Assembly (NCBI GenBank): GCA_014238905.1
Contig: JABAAE010000002.1
Coordinates: forward strand, 248,001 to 312,000
Origin: Planctomycetota bacterium
Lineage (GTDB): Bacteria > Planctomycetota > Planctomycetia > Pirellulales > Pirellulaceae
DNA: 64,000 nt
Direction of reading: 5' to 3'
A model generated the notes under the pieces. That model did not search any database. It saw nothing but the letters and a program-made list of their open reading frames with translations, and was not told where the DNA came from. Shown piece by piece: positions 46,998 through 55,507 of the stretch (position 1 is its first letter; every line of letters starts with the position of its first letter). The translations under genes were made by a program, and so were the position numbers.

Positions 46998-47924
46998 TCA
47001 ATTGGCTCTGGAGATTTCACCATGGGTGTGTGGTTTTCCCGATGGTGAAAACTTCAGCTGGGGAGACAAAGAAAAACGATCATATAATGCATCGGTGGCT
47101 TGCCCGTTGACGGTTCCGGAATGAATCCATAACAAATAACGAAATGTGGTCGGATCGCTTTGAGTCAACTCTAAACTGGACTTCATTCCGGGCGAAGCTC
47201 CCATCCAACCATCCTCGCGCACATGCCAATGAGTTGGCTGCCCCGGATTTTGAGGGTGGTCGATGTAGCTGATGCCTTCGGCAATCTCTTTTCCTAATTG
47301 ATGTGAGAACTGATTTCCAGAATAATCCATCCATTTTGCAGGCTTTCCAAAAATGTTCTTTTCAGACTCCTGCAGCGCACTGTTGGTAAGCGTTCCTCCC
47401 CCAAAATAGGATGCAATCTGCTTGCTCATCCGGACAGCCAAGAAACCAAAATTGGTTTGCTGCAGTTCCAGCTTCTCGGCTGTGGGGACAAACGTCGATT
47501 GCAATTCAAGCGTCCAGCCAAATTGATCGTGGGGTTTGAATTCCACAATCAGGATCTGCCTCATCAGAGGAGATGGATCGTGGCCGTCCAACCAGTGCAA
47601 TTCCACAGCAAGTCGGGAGAATTGTTTTCCATCTTCAATTGCCAACCAATCCTTTTGACGAATAAGGGTACCTTTTCCATCGGCCCAGAAATCGTGCCCG
47701 AAGACTTTGTGATGTGCAAACCAAACCGAGCGATGATGGTCATGGTTAGGGGCGCCAGGGTGCCCCATCCTGGTTAGGCTTGCGCCCGATTCACAGATCA
47801 GCGGATAGAAAAAAGGGCGTGGATAGGATGGATCGAAATGCCACCTTGTTTTTTCATCGCCGTCGACAAGAAATTGAAACTGGTGATTAGGCAACGGCAA
47901 GATTTGGCATCGTTCTTTCATCAT
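46998..47924 (-). CDS. DUF6807 (PmoA-like) family protein
   Basis: A 308-residue protein matching the family that is often misnamed methane oxygenase PmoA. HPGAPNHDHHRSVWFAHHKV (~residues 55-75) followed by FWADGKGTLIRQKDW, and HWHVREDGWMGASPGMKSSL later, are its characteristic segments. No signal peptide or membrane helices, so it is not the PmoA subunit of methane monooxygenase. The family is abundant in planctomycetes and often sits with sugar or sulfatase genes. Reaction unknown. It faces the 592-residue gene convergently with only 20 bases between the stops. Confidence 0.75.
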   Translation of the reverse strand: MMKERCQILPLPNHQFQFLVDGDEKTRWHFDPSYPRPFFYPLICESGASLTRMGHPGAPNHDHHRSVWFAHHKVFGHDFWADGKGTLIRQKDWLAIEDGKQFSRLAVELHWLDGHDPSPLMRQILIVEFKPHDQFGWTLELQSTFVPTAEKLELQQTNFGFLAVRMSKQIASYFGGGTLTNSALQESEKNIFGKPAKWMDYSGNQFSHQLGKEIAEGISYIDHPQNPGQPTHWHVREDGWMGASPGMKSSLELTQSDPTTFRYLLWIHSGTVNGQATDALYDRFSLSPQLKFSPSGKPHTHGEISRAN

Positions 47925-47947
47925 TACCCTCTCATTCTGACGATATA

Positions 47948-48814
47948 TTAACGCTTTGACTCAGGTGTTTTCCTGACAAACTTGACCTCAAACAGCTTGG
48001 GCCACAATTTTCCTGTGACATAAAACGAATTTGTCTTCTTATCAACCGCAATCCCGTTGAGGCAAGCCTCGCGGTCGTCCGGCTTCGGGTTCAAAAGACC
48101 GGCCATGTCAATCTTGGCACTGATTCGACCTGAAGCTGGAATGATTTCCAGTATCAGGTCCTCATGCCAGACGTTGGCGTAAATTCGACCATCGTAATAC
48201 TCCAATTCATTAATTTCACTGACTGTGCGGCGACCATCGCGGACGGTAATTTTCGATTTGACTGCAAAGGTCTCCGGATCCAGAAACCGAATCGTCGCCG
48301 AGCCATCGCTCAAGATCAGGTGATCCGGATCAGATGTCAAACCCCATCCTTCGTAAGGAAAGTCCTTTTCCTCAAGGAGCTGGAGCGAATCCTTGTCATA
48401 AACGAGTATCTTGCCATTCTGAAATGTCAGCTGATAAAGCTTGCTACCGTAGATTGTGATCCCTTCACCGAAATACGTTTTCTTCAAATCTACCTGAGTC
48501 ACCGGCCTGCCCGTAGCTAAATCAACCGCACGTACAGAAGACTGGTTGATACGCCCCGTGCTTTCGTACATTTGTCCATTATCAATCAACAACCCCTGCG
48601 TAAAGGCAGTCTCATCATGAGCAAATGTGTTAAGAACCTCATAGGTCAACTGGGGTGCGGTGAGAGGCGGAATTCGCAGCCACGTCATAAACCCCATACT
48701 GCCCAAGACAATGCTCAAGAAAATGATCCACAACCCAATCCGGCTGGGTGTATCCTGCGATGGCGATTTGACTTGATTTTCTTGTTTCGCAGACAAGGGT
48801 TTCGATTTTGACAT
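47948..48814 (-). CDS. glutaminyl-peptide cyclotransferase (glutamine cyclotransferase family)
   Basis: A 288-residue five-bladed propeller enzyme that cyclises N-terminal Gln to pyroglutamate. The family segments HDETAFTQGLLIDNGQMYESTG, YFGEGITIYGSKLYQLTFQ and DGRIYANVWHEDLILEI are clear, as is the terminal FYVTGKLWPKLFEV. An N-terminal membrane anchor (GLWIIFLSIVLGSMGFMTWL) after a basic, polar start points to periplasmic exposure. It follows the DUF6807 gene in the opposite transcription order (upstream of it), 23 bases apart, so the pair may form an operon. Confidence 0.88.
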   Translation of the reverse strand: MSKSKPLSAKQENQVKSPSQDTPSRIGLWIIFLSIVLGSMGFMTWLRIPPLTAPQLTYEVLNTFAHDETAFTQGLLIDNGQMYESTGRINQSSVRAVDLATGRPVTQVDLKKTYFGEGITIYGSKLYQLTFQNGKILVYDKDSLQLLEEKDFPYEGWGLTSDPDHLILSDGSATIRFLDPETFAVKSKITVRDGRRTVSEINELEYYDGRIYANVWHEDLILEIIPASGRISAKIDMAGLLNPKPDDREACLNGIAVDKKTNSFYVTGKLWPKLFEVKFVRKTPESKR

Positions 48815-49184
48815 TCTAGCTGACTTTCAATGATTATTGCCTAGTGAGACGATTCAACTACTTGCCTCCAACGCTTTGCCTCCAACGCTTTGCCAGCGTG
48901 AGATCCGCCCATGGCAACAAGTCATTAGGACCCCAGATATTTCCCGCATGTATCCTATATTCACATACCAGCGATTCGTCTACCGTCGTCCCCAAGAGCA
49001 TTTATTTTTAACGGTCGGAACAATCCGCGGGAACCGGTGTTCCATTAAATAGGTAGTGAATTTGAGTCGTCAAGCAAGGATTGCGATTGTAGAAGAACCC
49101 CAAAGCTGATCCATACCGATTCGCTGGTAGGATTCGCAAATGTGGCAGCAATAAAAACAGTGGTTACCTTCTCCGGAGAATACC
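48815..49184. other. gene-free divergent region with a 14-base tandem repeat
   Basis: About 370 bases between the cyclotransferase (minus) and the zinc-ribbon gene (plus). It contains the tandem repeat at 48863-48894 and otherwise nothing recognised. Presumably both promoters lie here. Confidence 0.45.
48863..48894. repeat. 14-base tandem repeat
   Basis: TGCCTCCAACGCTT occurs at 48863-48876 and 48877-48890, followed by a partial TGCC. It lies about 50 bases upstream of the cyclotransferase start. Two copies only; likely a small slippage duplication. Confidence 0.6.
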
Positions 49185-49451
49185 ATGATTTTCAAACTCT
49201 TCTCGCGGGAAAAAACTTGCGCACGCTGTGGCGGGTGTTTCCCGATGATTTCATCAGTGCCAATCCAAGAAAAATCCCAAATCAGGCACAACTTATTAAC
49301 TGCTCGATTCCAGTGTCCAAAGTGTAAGAATTTTTTCCACGGAAAATGCGTTCACGTGGGTAGTGCGTCGCCAAGTGGAGCCATCCTTTCCTGCCACCAA
49401 TGTAAACACACATTTCGCCAGTCTTTGCCATTTAAGGTTGTCAGAGACTAG
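49185..49451 (+). CDS. small cysteine-rich zinc-ribbon-like protein
   Basis: An 88-residue protein with four cysteine pairs or half-pairs: CARCGGC near residue 12, CPKC near 44, HGKC near 53 and CHQC near 70. The spacing suggests one or two zinc ribbons. ATG 49185 has GGAG seven bases upstream, which supports translation. Larger frames on the other strand lack such signals. Function unknown; small zinc ribbons act in RNA, DNA or protein contacts. It is a stand-alone gene between two gene-free stretches. Confidence 0.65.
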   Translation: MIFKLFSREKTCARCGGCFPMISSVPIQEKSQIRHNLLTARFQCPKCKNFFHGKCVHVGSASPSGAILSCHQCKHTFRQSLPFKVVRD

Positions 49452-49541
49452 AATCCGGTCGCAGTGGTCGTGAACCAAAATCGATTGCCTTCATGAATCC
49501 CGTTCCTTCTGGCAGGTAACACCTGTTGTTAAAGGATCACC

Positions 49542-50669
49542 CTAACGAAATATTTCTAATTTCATTGTCGTCAAACGAAACTTGAGGCTAGTCCCCTTTA
49601 GTACTGCTTTGATGAGTTCTTCAATGGGAACCCGTTTCACATTGACAGTAACCGGTTCCATCAACTTGGTGGCAAGAGTTGGTTCATACTGAAGGTCTAC
49701 TCCCCGATTTTTCGCAATCGATGCCAAGAGAGCACCTCGCTGCCCACGGTAGTTCAAATCAAATACATCTTTCGATCCCGGCTTGAGCGACTTATTACGG
49801 TATTTGGTTTGCGATTTCATCTGCTCGGCAATGATCAACTGGTCCTTCATGGTGGCACGCACCAAAACGAAATTCCCCTGGACTACAATTGCTACCTCTA
49901 TCAGCTTGCTGGATCGAATCTTGCTGGCGAGACGGGATTGCTGGGACTTGGGATAGGGAACCGTAAACAGCTGTTCTTCCCTCAAAGGGAATATTTTGAC
50001 TTCTTTCTTTTCTTCGTCGACCAAAAAATAGCAGTTAAGCGAGTTCAAAAGAAATACCATCTGTTCCCATTTTGGCATCCTTGGAAGATTCCGGGCCGCC
50101 CATAAATCGTGTTCTATCAATTCGATTGATTGGAACTGATACCCTAGCGAAGATGCAATGACAACCAATGTATCTTTGGGGTTGGAGAGAAATGGCCATT
50201 GCAATTCGCTCGCCTCTGACCATTTGGCGGAAACTTCTTTTGCAAGACCACTGACGCGGTGGGCCTCAATCTTCCTTAGCACCTGAAGCCGCAGGTTTTT
50301 TTTTGCAGATGCGATGGAAACCACCGAACCGACCAACAATGATGATGCTCCAATGGACTCACTGAGTCCCTCAACAATTTGGCCCAGAGGCAAGAGTTCG
50401 TCCGGGAAAACCACCGACTGACTTGGATCCACTTCACGATCTAGCCAAATGAAAACCAGTGAAGATCGACTAAGACTCTGCAAATTCGAACTGAGATCCC
50501 CTGCCGCTGTAAACTTGATTTTTTTATTCAACGCTTCCCGAAATCGGCCCCCAGTCTTCCAGGGGACCCGGCGATCAACCCGTGGACTCTCGCTCTGCGA
50601 ATACAACAAGTTGCTGTCCGCAGCCAAAAGAAAGCAACCAATCAGAATAATAGTGGTCGTTCTTGCCAT
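49542..50669 (-). CDS. exported protein with secretin/TonB short N-terminal (STN)-like domains
   Basis: A 375-residue exported protein: MARTTTIILIGCFLLAADSN plus LLYSQ is a signal peptide. The terminal ~40 residues (LMEPVTVNVKRVPIEELIKA, then VLKGTSLKFRL) have the beta-alpha-beta pattern of an STN domain as in secretins and TonB receptors. An earlier similar stretch is LSSNLQSLSRSSLVFIWLDR and the segment after it. No secretin channel or TonB barrel follows, so it is a soluble or envelope adaptor. Planctomycetes carry many such proteins of unknown role. ATG 50669 is preferred over an upstream in-frame ATG/GTG at 50723. Confidence 0.6.
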   Translation of the reverse strand: MARTTTIILIGCFLLAADSNLLYSQSESPRVDRRVPWKTGGRFREALNKKIKFTAAGDLSSNLQSLSRSSLVFIWLDREVDPSQSVVFPDELLPLGQIVEGLSESIGASSLLVGSVVSIASAKKNLRLQVLRKIEAHRVSGLAKEVSAKWSEASELQWPFLSNPKDTLVVIASSLGYQFQSIELIEHDLWAARNLPRMPKWEQMVFLLNSLNCYFLVDEEKKEVKIFPLREEQLFTVPYPKSQQSRLASKIRSSKLIEVAIVVQGNFVLVRATMKDQLIIAEQMKSQTKYRNKSLKPGSKDVFDLNYRGQRGALLASIAKNRGVDLQYEPTLATKLMEPVTVNVKRVPIEELIKAVLKGTSLKFRLTTMKLEIFR

Positions 50670-50835
50670 AAAAATCGAAAAGGTTTGACACCACAAAGAA
50701 CGCAATTCCATTGTTTTTGCCAACCACCCCTAAATGAGAATTGTTCCCGATGGATCTCTGATTACACTCAGAGTATAGGAGATGATTGGGCAGGATGTCC
50801 ATTTTAATATGTCGAGCTGTCCAAGTTGAAATGTA

Positions 50836-51480
50836 ATGAATCCCATACTCTCGGATCTATATCATAAGTATCTCAGTGACGACGATTGCCCGTCGTTCAT
50901 CAAAAATACTGCTCGGCACTATATGGTTGGCACCATTGAAAAGTTAACCGAATCCTCGTCAAGGATGACCCGTAGGGCTGCGATTCTAGCCCTTGGATTT
51001 CTTGGCGACTATTCCTCCAATACACCGTTGGGGCAAGCTTTGAGCGATCCAGATGCTACAGTGCGGTCGATGACAGAACATGCCATACAACAGGTATGGT
51101 TTCGGACCGGAAACGGAGCCCAACAAAAAGAACTGCTGGTATTGGAGCGACTCAACCTCGCACAACAATTCGACAAAGTCATTGATCGGTCAACTCGGCT
51201 GATCGAAAACAATCCCGACATTGCCGAGGCTTGGAATCAAAGAAGCATCGCGCATTTCAACTTGCTTCTTTTCCCCGATGCGATTAGGGATTGCCGCGAA
51301 ACTCTCAAGCTAAATTCGTTTCATTACCCGGCAGCAATGGGCATGGGACATTGCTATTTGGAAATCAATGAAATCGCAAAAGCTATCGATAGTTTTGACA
51401 CAGCACTGGGACTCAACCCAGGACTTAATCTCGTGCGAGCGCAAATCAATTTCCTGAAAAAAAACTTAAAGTTGGAATAG
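50836..51480 (+). CDS. HEAT- and TPR-repeat protein
   Basis: A 214-residue all-helical protein with two repeat classes. The first ~90 residues show a HEAT-type pair (RRAAILALGFLGD, then PDATVRSMTEHAIQQV). Residues ~105-214 hold TPR repeats (AEAWNQRSIAHFNLLLFPDA, YPAAMGMGHCYLEINEIAKA). It is probably a protein-protein adaptor; no catalytic motif is present and no signal peptide, so it is likely cytosolic. It precedes the EF-hand lipoprotein gene by about 75 bases on the same strand. Confidence 0.75.
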   Translation: MNPILSDLYHKYLSDDDCPSFIKNTARHYMVGTIEKLTESSSRMTRRAAILALGFLGDYSSNTPLGQALSDPDATVRSMTEHAIQQVWFRTGNGAQQKELLVLERLNLAQQFDKVIDRSTRLIENNPDIAEAWNQRSIAHFNLLLFPDAIRDCRETLKLNSFHYPAAMGMGHCYLEINEIAKAIDSFDTALGLNPGLNLVRAQINFLKKNLKLE

Positions 51481-51557
51481 GGTGAGTAGTATCGCCAGAT
51501 GTTCCCTTTTAGAATTCAGAGGTCTTTTTTTTTAAAGCCAACATCAAGAGGATGATT

Positions 51558-51932
51558 GTGAAACTTTGGCATCTATTAATGATTCTTACTGCCGTGACCG
51601 CTATCGGTTGTCAGGGCGAAGAAGACGCTTCTGTAAAGGGCCTACCGGCCTTGAAAGCCAGTCCCGAGGATAAAAACGTAAAATCAAAATCCGCGGGAAT
51701 GTCGATGCCTGGAGATCAGTTAATGATGATGCGACTCGACAAAAACAAAGACAAGAAAATTTCTCCAGATGAATTCCCCGATGGTGGACTGGATGGTTAT
51801 GATCTCGATGGTGACGGAACAGTGACGTTGGACGAGATGAAGAAAAGAACGCAAGAGATTAGCAACAAAGGCCTCAGCGTCTTTGATGAAGATGAAGAAA
51901 AATCAAAAACACCTCCTAAACAGGAAAATTAA
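51558..51932 (+). CDS. EF-hand lipoprotein
   Basis: A 124-residue exported lipoprotein. The signal peptide (MKLWHLLMILTAVTAIGC) ends in a lipobox with Cys. The mature part has two EF-hand loops: DKNKDKKISPDEF and DLDGDGTVTLDEM, spaced 12 residues apart. EF-hand lipoproteins are common in planctomycetes, with likely Ca2+-linked roles. GTG 51558 (AGAGG six bases before) is preferred; ATG 51552 in frame would add two residues. It ends at a strong bidirectional terminator. Confidence 0.8.
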   Translation: MKLWHLLMILTAVTAIGCQGEEDASVKGLPALKASPEDKNVKSKSAGMSMPGDQLMMMRLDKNKDKKISPDEFPDGGLDGYDLDGDGTVTLDEMKKRTQEISNKGLSVFDEDEEKSKTPPKQEN

Positions 51933-51960
51933 ACCTCATTCCGATTAGACATCGCCCATC

Positions 51961-52000
51961 AATAAAAGAGGTTCAAAATAAAAGAGGTTCAAAATAAAAG
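51961..52000. repeat. 16-base tandem repeat
   Basis: AATAAAAGAGGTTCAA occurs at 51961-51976 and 51977-51992, followed by a third start AATAAAAG that is also the left arm of the terminator hairpin. It appears to be a local duplication of sequence ahead of the terminator. Confidence 0.7.
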
Positions 52001-52027
52001 GCGTTTCGTCAAGAAACGCCTTTTATT
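51993..52027. terminator. bidirectional intrinsic terminator
   Basis: AATAAAAGGCGTTTC (51993-52007) pairs with GAAACGCCTTTTATT (52013-52027), a 15-base stem with a 5-base loop. T- and A-runs on either side allow use on both strands. It separates the EF-hand lipoprotein gene from the convergent small lipoprotein gene. Confidence 0.85.
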
Positions 52028-52112
52028 AATTTCACGTACGACCAAAACTGATTCCCGAGATCAATAAAGAAACCAACATTCGTCAAGAAGAAAATTCGAG
52101 ACCGCCGGTAAC

Positions 52113-52328
52113 CTATTTCTCTTCTTGTTCAGGGGCTTCGGTTGCTCGGTCACCAAATTGCTTTCCCTGGCCTGCATTCATGGTCTGATCCATCAGCTTT
52201 TTCTGTTCCGGGTCCATTTCCGCCTTTTTTTCTGACGCGTCTTTCCCGGTTTCATCAGCATTTCCACATCCGGAAATCGGAACAAGCCCAGAAAAAAGTA
52301 GTACACATGCAATTCCCAATCGCTTCAT
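52113..52328 (-). CDS. small lipoprotein
   Basis: A 71-residue lipoprotein: MKRLGIACVLLFSGLVPISG leads to a lipobox Cys (SGC), followed by a short acidic tail with PEQKKLMDQTMNAG. ATG 52328 has AGGAG six to seven bases upstream. The mature part is too short and simple for a family call. It is downstream of the TPR gene at 52400 and may be the last gene of that cluster. Confidence 0.7.
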   Translation of the reverse strand: MKRLGIACVLLFSGLVPISGCGNADETGKDASEKKAEMDPEQKKLMDQTMNAGQGKQFGDRATEAPEQEEK

Positions 52329-52399
52329 CAAAAACTCCTATACAGAAAATATTTAGAACGCTCTCATCATATCCACTTCGTTGAATCGACTCAAGCAAG

Positions 52400-53644
52400 T
52401 CAATCTGCGGACAATGCCAAATTGCCCCAAGCCTCTTTTTCCAGACTTCGACCCAGAGCGTCATAAAATTCAGAAAATTTCCTGTAGTTCGCCTCGGAAA
52501 AGTTCTCAGTCAATACAATTTCCCTTAATTCTTTAATACGACCTACTTCAACGACTTGCCTTAAATGACTTGCTTTTTCCCGAACTTTCAAAGCATCCTC
52601 TGCCCTTCCCATTTTCTGGAAACACGTTTCGAGGCGGAAATAGATTGAAGGATCAATCTGCCCCGGCCAAATCGTCAACGCCTTTTCAAGAGAAACAACC
52701 GCCGCTTTCAAGTCCTGTTCGTAATCCTGTTCAATCACTCCCTTCTGACGCCAATATTCATAGTAATTCTTGTCGTCCCAGTAGGAATGAAGGTCTTTTG
52801 CCAAATCAATTTCGCCAACTTCAAGATACGTGTTGACGGCGGTCACGAGAAAAAGCGGATCTGCTGGGTTGATGTCTTCCGGATCAAGTTCATCGAGGAG
52901 TTTTTTTGCCTGTTTGCCATCAGTACGTAACAAGAACCAATAGGCCAAGGCCAAACGGGCGGAAATAGAATCCGGTTCTGCATCTCGAAAACCCAACAGC
53001 CTCTGTTGGGACACCGGTATATTGCCCCCAAGCATGCCGCCAACTCCCAGTCGATTATCGGTTCGCTGGTTGTACGTCCGTAAATCAAATTGGCTTAAGA
53101 ACCAATTCGACAAGACGGCCACCTTATCTTTGGGCTGCTCCGTATTGGCCGCCAATTCGATAAACAGAGGTTCAACGAAAGTATCACGAGCCGTACAACA
53201 ATAAATCTGAAACAAAGAATGAAGAGCACTTGTACGATGCGGAGCAATTCTCACAGCTCGATTCAATGCCGCTTCTGCCTGCTTGGGCATCAATTGGTTA
53301 AAAAAAAAAATCGAAGCTTCATGGATGCGAGCCTCGTAAGATTCAATCGCGTGGTCGTCGATTTTCCCCAGGCTATCGAGGGCAAGCCGCATACGCTGAC
53401 CGGAATCGAGGGTCTCGTCCTTAAAAACGGCTTCTGCATACGTCAACAGAAACTGAGACCGATTTGGCTGAATCTTAAGAGCGTTTTCGCTGAAAACTCT
53501 CGCCTGTAGTGGATCCTCAATTTGAAGCGAAGCAACTGCTTTGACATGCCAGGCCTGCGCTCTCATACGCAAGCCAAACCATACCGCCATCCATCCGCAT
53601 GCCAGAATTATGATCGACAACCCCACCACATATCGCTTTTTCAT
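52400..53644 (-). CDS. membrane-anchored TPR protein (TPR-B)
   Basis: A 414-residue protein with an N-terminal membrane helix (YVVGLSIIILACGWMAVWFG) and TPR-like helical pairs across most of its length, for example ARVFSENALKIQPNRSQFLL and KAAVVSLEKALTIWPGQIDP. It lies 57 bases downstream of an ASPIC gene and mirrors the TPR-A gene at 58723. Probably periplasm-facing protein-interaction scaffold; no enzyme motif. Confidence 0.75.
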   Translation of the reverse strand: MKKRYVVGLSIIILACGWMAVWFGLRMRAQAWHVKAVASLQIEDPLQARVFSENALKIQPNRSQFLLTYAEAVFKDETLDSGQRMRLALDSLGKIDDHAIESYEARIHEASIFFFNQLMPKQAEAALNRAVRIAPHRTSALHSLFQIYCCTARDTFVEPLFIELAANTEQPKDKVAVLSNWFLSQFDLRTYNQRTDNRLGVGGMLGGNIPVSQQRLLGFRDAEPDSISARLALAYWFLLRTDGKQAKKLLDELDPEDINPADPLFLVTAVNTYLEVGEIDLAKDLHSYWDDKNYYEYWRQKGVIEQDYEQDLKAAVVSLEKALTIWPGQIDPSIYFRLETCFQKMGRAEDALKVREKASHLRQVVEVGRIKELREIVLTENFSEANYRKFSEFYDALGRSLEKEAWGNLALSAD

Positions 53645-53701
53645 TCTGGTTTTCTCGCCATCAGAAATGATAAATCTCCCGTCTCAATTAGTTACCGGTC
53701 T

Positions 53702-55498
53702 TTATTGGGAAACCTGCAATCGGCCTATTGGATCCCGTCCGGTGGACAGAATCCAGCAAACATTGGTTTCAAGATTTTTAGCAGCTGTGACCTTCCCACC
53801 ACTGGAATAACTCCAGTGAATCTCCACATCGACTTTCTTGGCCTGTCCGACGCCTACCAATAACCGGGTATCACTGGAAGAAAGGTAGCCATCCCCCACC
53901 ACAACGGGTAAGACAACACGGTTTGAACCCCATTGGACAACGACTTCGGTACCGACCAAATCACTTCGATCAGTACTCAACAATTCAAACTGAATGTAAT
54001 TTTGTAAAGTTGAATCTTCATTTTCCAACAACGCCAACGGAGAATCCAAGTGCCCAACCGCAATGTCAGCGTCACCATCGTTATCAAAGTCTGCTACAGC
54101 GACACCGCGTCCGGCAAACTTCTTTTCAAAATATCCTCCGCACTTTTCACCCGTATCGTAAAACCTACCTTCATGATTGTTTAAAAACTGGGGCTTGAAA
54201 AAAAACGGAGGAATGTGTTCTCCAAGGACGTGGCCATTGGAAACAAAAAGGTCAAAATCCGAATCACGATCGTAGTCGATAGGAGCCGTTCCAAATCCAA
54301 TTGAATCAAAACTTAGATATTTGATCCGGGTTTCAAAACTGGCATCGAGAAAACTACCCTTTCCCTGGTTGAGGTACATCGTGTTTTTATTCTGATAATA
54401 ATGCGTCAGAAAGAGATCTATTTGCCCGTTTTGGTCAAAATCCTGTAGTGCCAATCCCATCGTCGCTTCGGCAGCACCATTTTTGGATACAGCCACTCCA
54501 GCCAGATTAGCCACATTTTCGAGTTTCAGGCCCTGCTCGCTAACCCTGTAGAAAACGTTTGGTGTCAAGTCGCTGCCGACGTAAACCTCTGGTTTTCGAT
54601 CCTGATCAAAGTCAGCAGCAGCGACTACCAATCCTTTGGTATGAAAATCCATGCCCGCTTCAACGTGTACCTCTCGGAACTGGTCATCCCCCATGTTTTC
54701 GTAAATCAGGTCATGGGTCGACGCATAGGTTCCCGGACCACAATAACCAACAACGCCATTGTAGGGACAGGGATGGTGAATCTCAGGTGACCAGTCCACG
54801 TAACACGTCATGACAATATCCCGATCACCGTCTCCGTCAAGATCTACCATGATGCAACCGGTACTCCATTTTGGCTCATCTTCGACCCTTCCAAGAGCTC
54901 TCTTGTCAAAGCTGCCATCACCCTGATTAACCAAGAGGTAATTTTGGCCATAGTTGGCAACGACCATATCCGGGAAGCCATCTCGGTTAACATCACCAAC
55001 GGCGATCCCTTGAGAAAAAAGGCCACCGTCGCTCATTTCCGCCGTGGTCACGTTGCGAAAATCCTTCCCAGCCTGGTTGCGGAATAATTGATTTTTATGC
55101 CGCGATTCGCCCACTAGGGAATCGCCATTACCGCAGTAGAGGTCCAGCCAACCATCCTGATCCAAGTCGATCCACGCCAATCCGCTTCCCATTACTTCTG
55201 GAAAAAAGTACCGGTCCGGTACGGCATCCCGGAACTGAGAAAAGCGAAGCCCCAACTTGGTAGCAGCATCGGTAAATCTTGGAACCTGAAGTGACTCCGC
55301 GATTTTTGATGCCTCTTTGGACTTCACCATTTTTGCCAGGAAGTCTTTGCCAACACTCTCGCTCGAATCACTCTTTTTGAGCGCATCAAAAACGGGACGT
55401 CCAGAGGACGTCCCGTTCGGATTGTTACACGAGGAAAAAACAATTACCAACCCAAACCAAATGCAAAACGCATTGTTCATGAGTCGGTAGCGCTCCAT
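53702..55498 (-). CDS. FG-GAP/VCBS repeat and ASPIC/UnbV domain lipoprotein (ASPIC-B)
   Basis: About 598 residues (592 from ATG 55480). The N-terminus NNAFCIWFGLVIVFSSC is a lipoprotein signal. Seven or so FG-GAP/VCBS blades carry Ca2+-binding DxDxDG loops, such as DLDQDGWLDLYCGN, DVNRDGFPDMVVANYG and DFDNDGDADIAVGH. The C-terminal ASPIC/UnbV domain has GTEVVVQWGSNR and GDGYLSSSDTRLLVGVG. These proteins are surface or periplasmic and expanded in planctomycetes; role unknown. It starts 9 bases after the DUF1559 stop if ATG 55498 is used (AAGGG is directly before it), or 27 bases at ATG 55480. Confidence 0.82.
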   Translation of the reverse strand: MERYRLMNNAFCIWFGLVIVFSSCNNPNGTSSGRPVFDALKKSDSSESVGKDFLAKMVKSKEASKIAESLQVPRFTDAATKLGLRFSQFRDAVPDRYFFPEVMGSGLAWIDLDQDGWLDLYCGNGDSLVGESRHKNQLFRNQAGKDFRNVTTAEMSDGGLFSQGIAVGDVNRDGFPDMVVANYGQNYLLVNQGDGSFDKRALGRVEDEPKWSTGCIMVDLDGDGDRDIVMTCYVDWSPEIHHPCPYNGVVGYCGPGTYASTHDLIYENMGDDQFREVHVEAGMDFHTKGLVVAAADFDQDRKPEVYVGSDLTPNVFYRVSEQGLKLENVANLAGVAVSKNGAAEATMGLALQDFDQNGQIDLFLTHYYQNKNTMYLNQGKGSFLDASFETRIKYLSFDSIGFGTAPIDYDRDSDFDLFVSNGHVLGEHIPPFFFKPQFLNNHEGRFYDTGEKCGGYFEKKFAGRGVAVADFDNDGDADIAVGHLDSPLALLENEDSTLQNYIQFELLSTDRSDLVGTEVVVQWGSNRVVLPVVVGDGYLSSSDTRLLVGVGQAKKVDVEIHWSYSSGGKVTAAKNLETNVCWILSTGRDPIGRLQVSQ

Positions 55499-55507
55499 CC
55501 CTTTTTA

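Noticed and set aside
46998..47924. Methane oxygenase subunit PmoA.
   Set aside because: The protein has no membrane helices and matches the DUF6807 family, which only carries that name by error.
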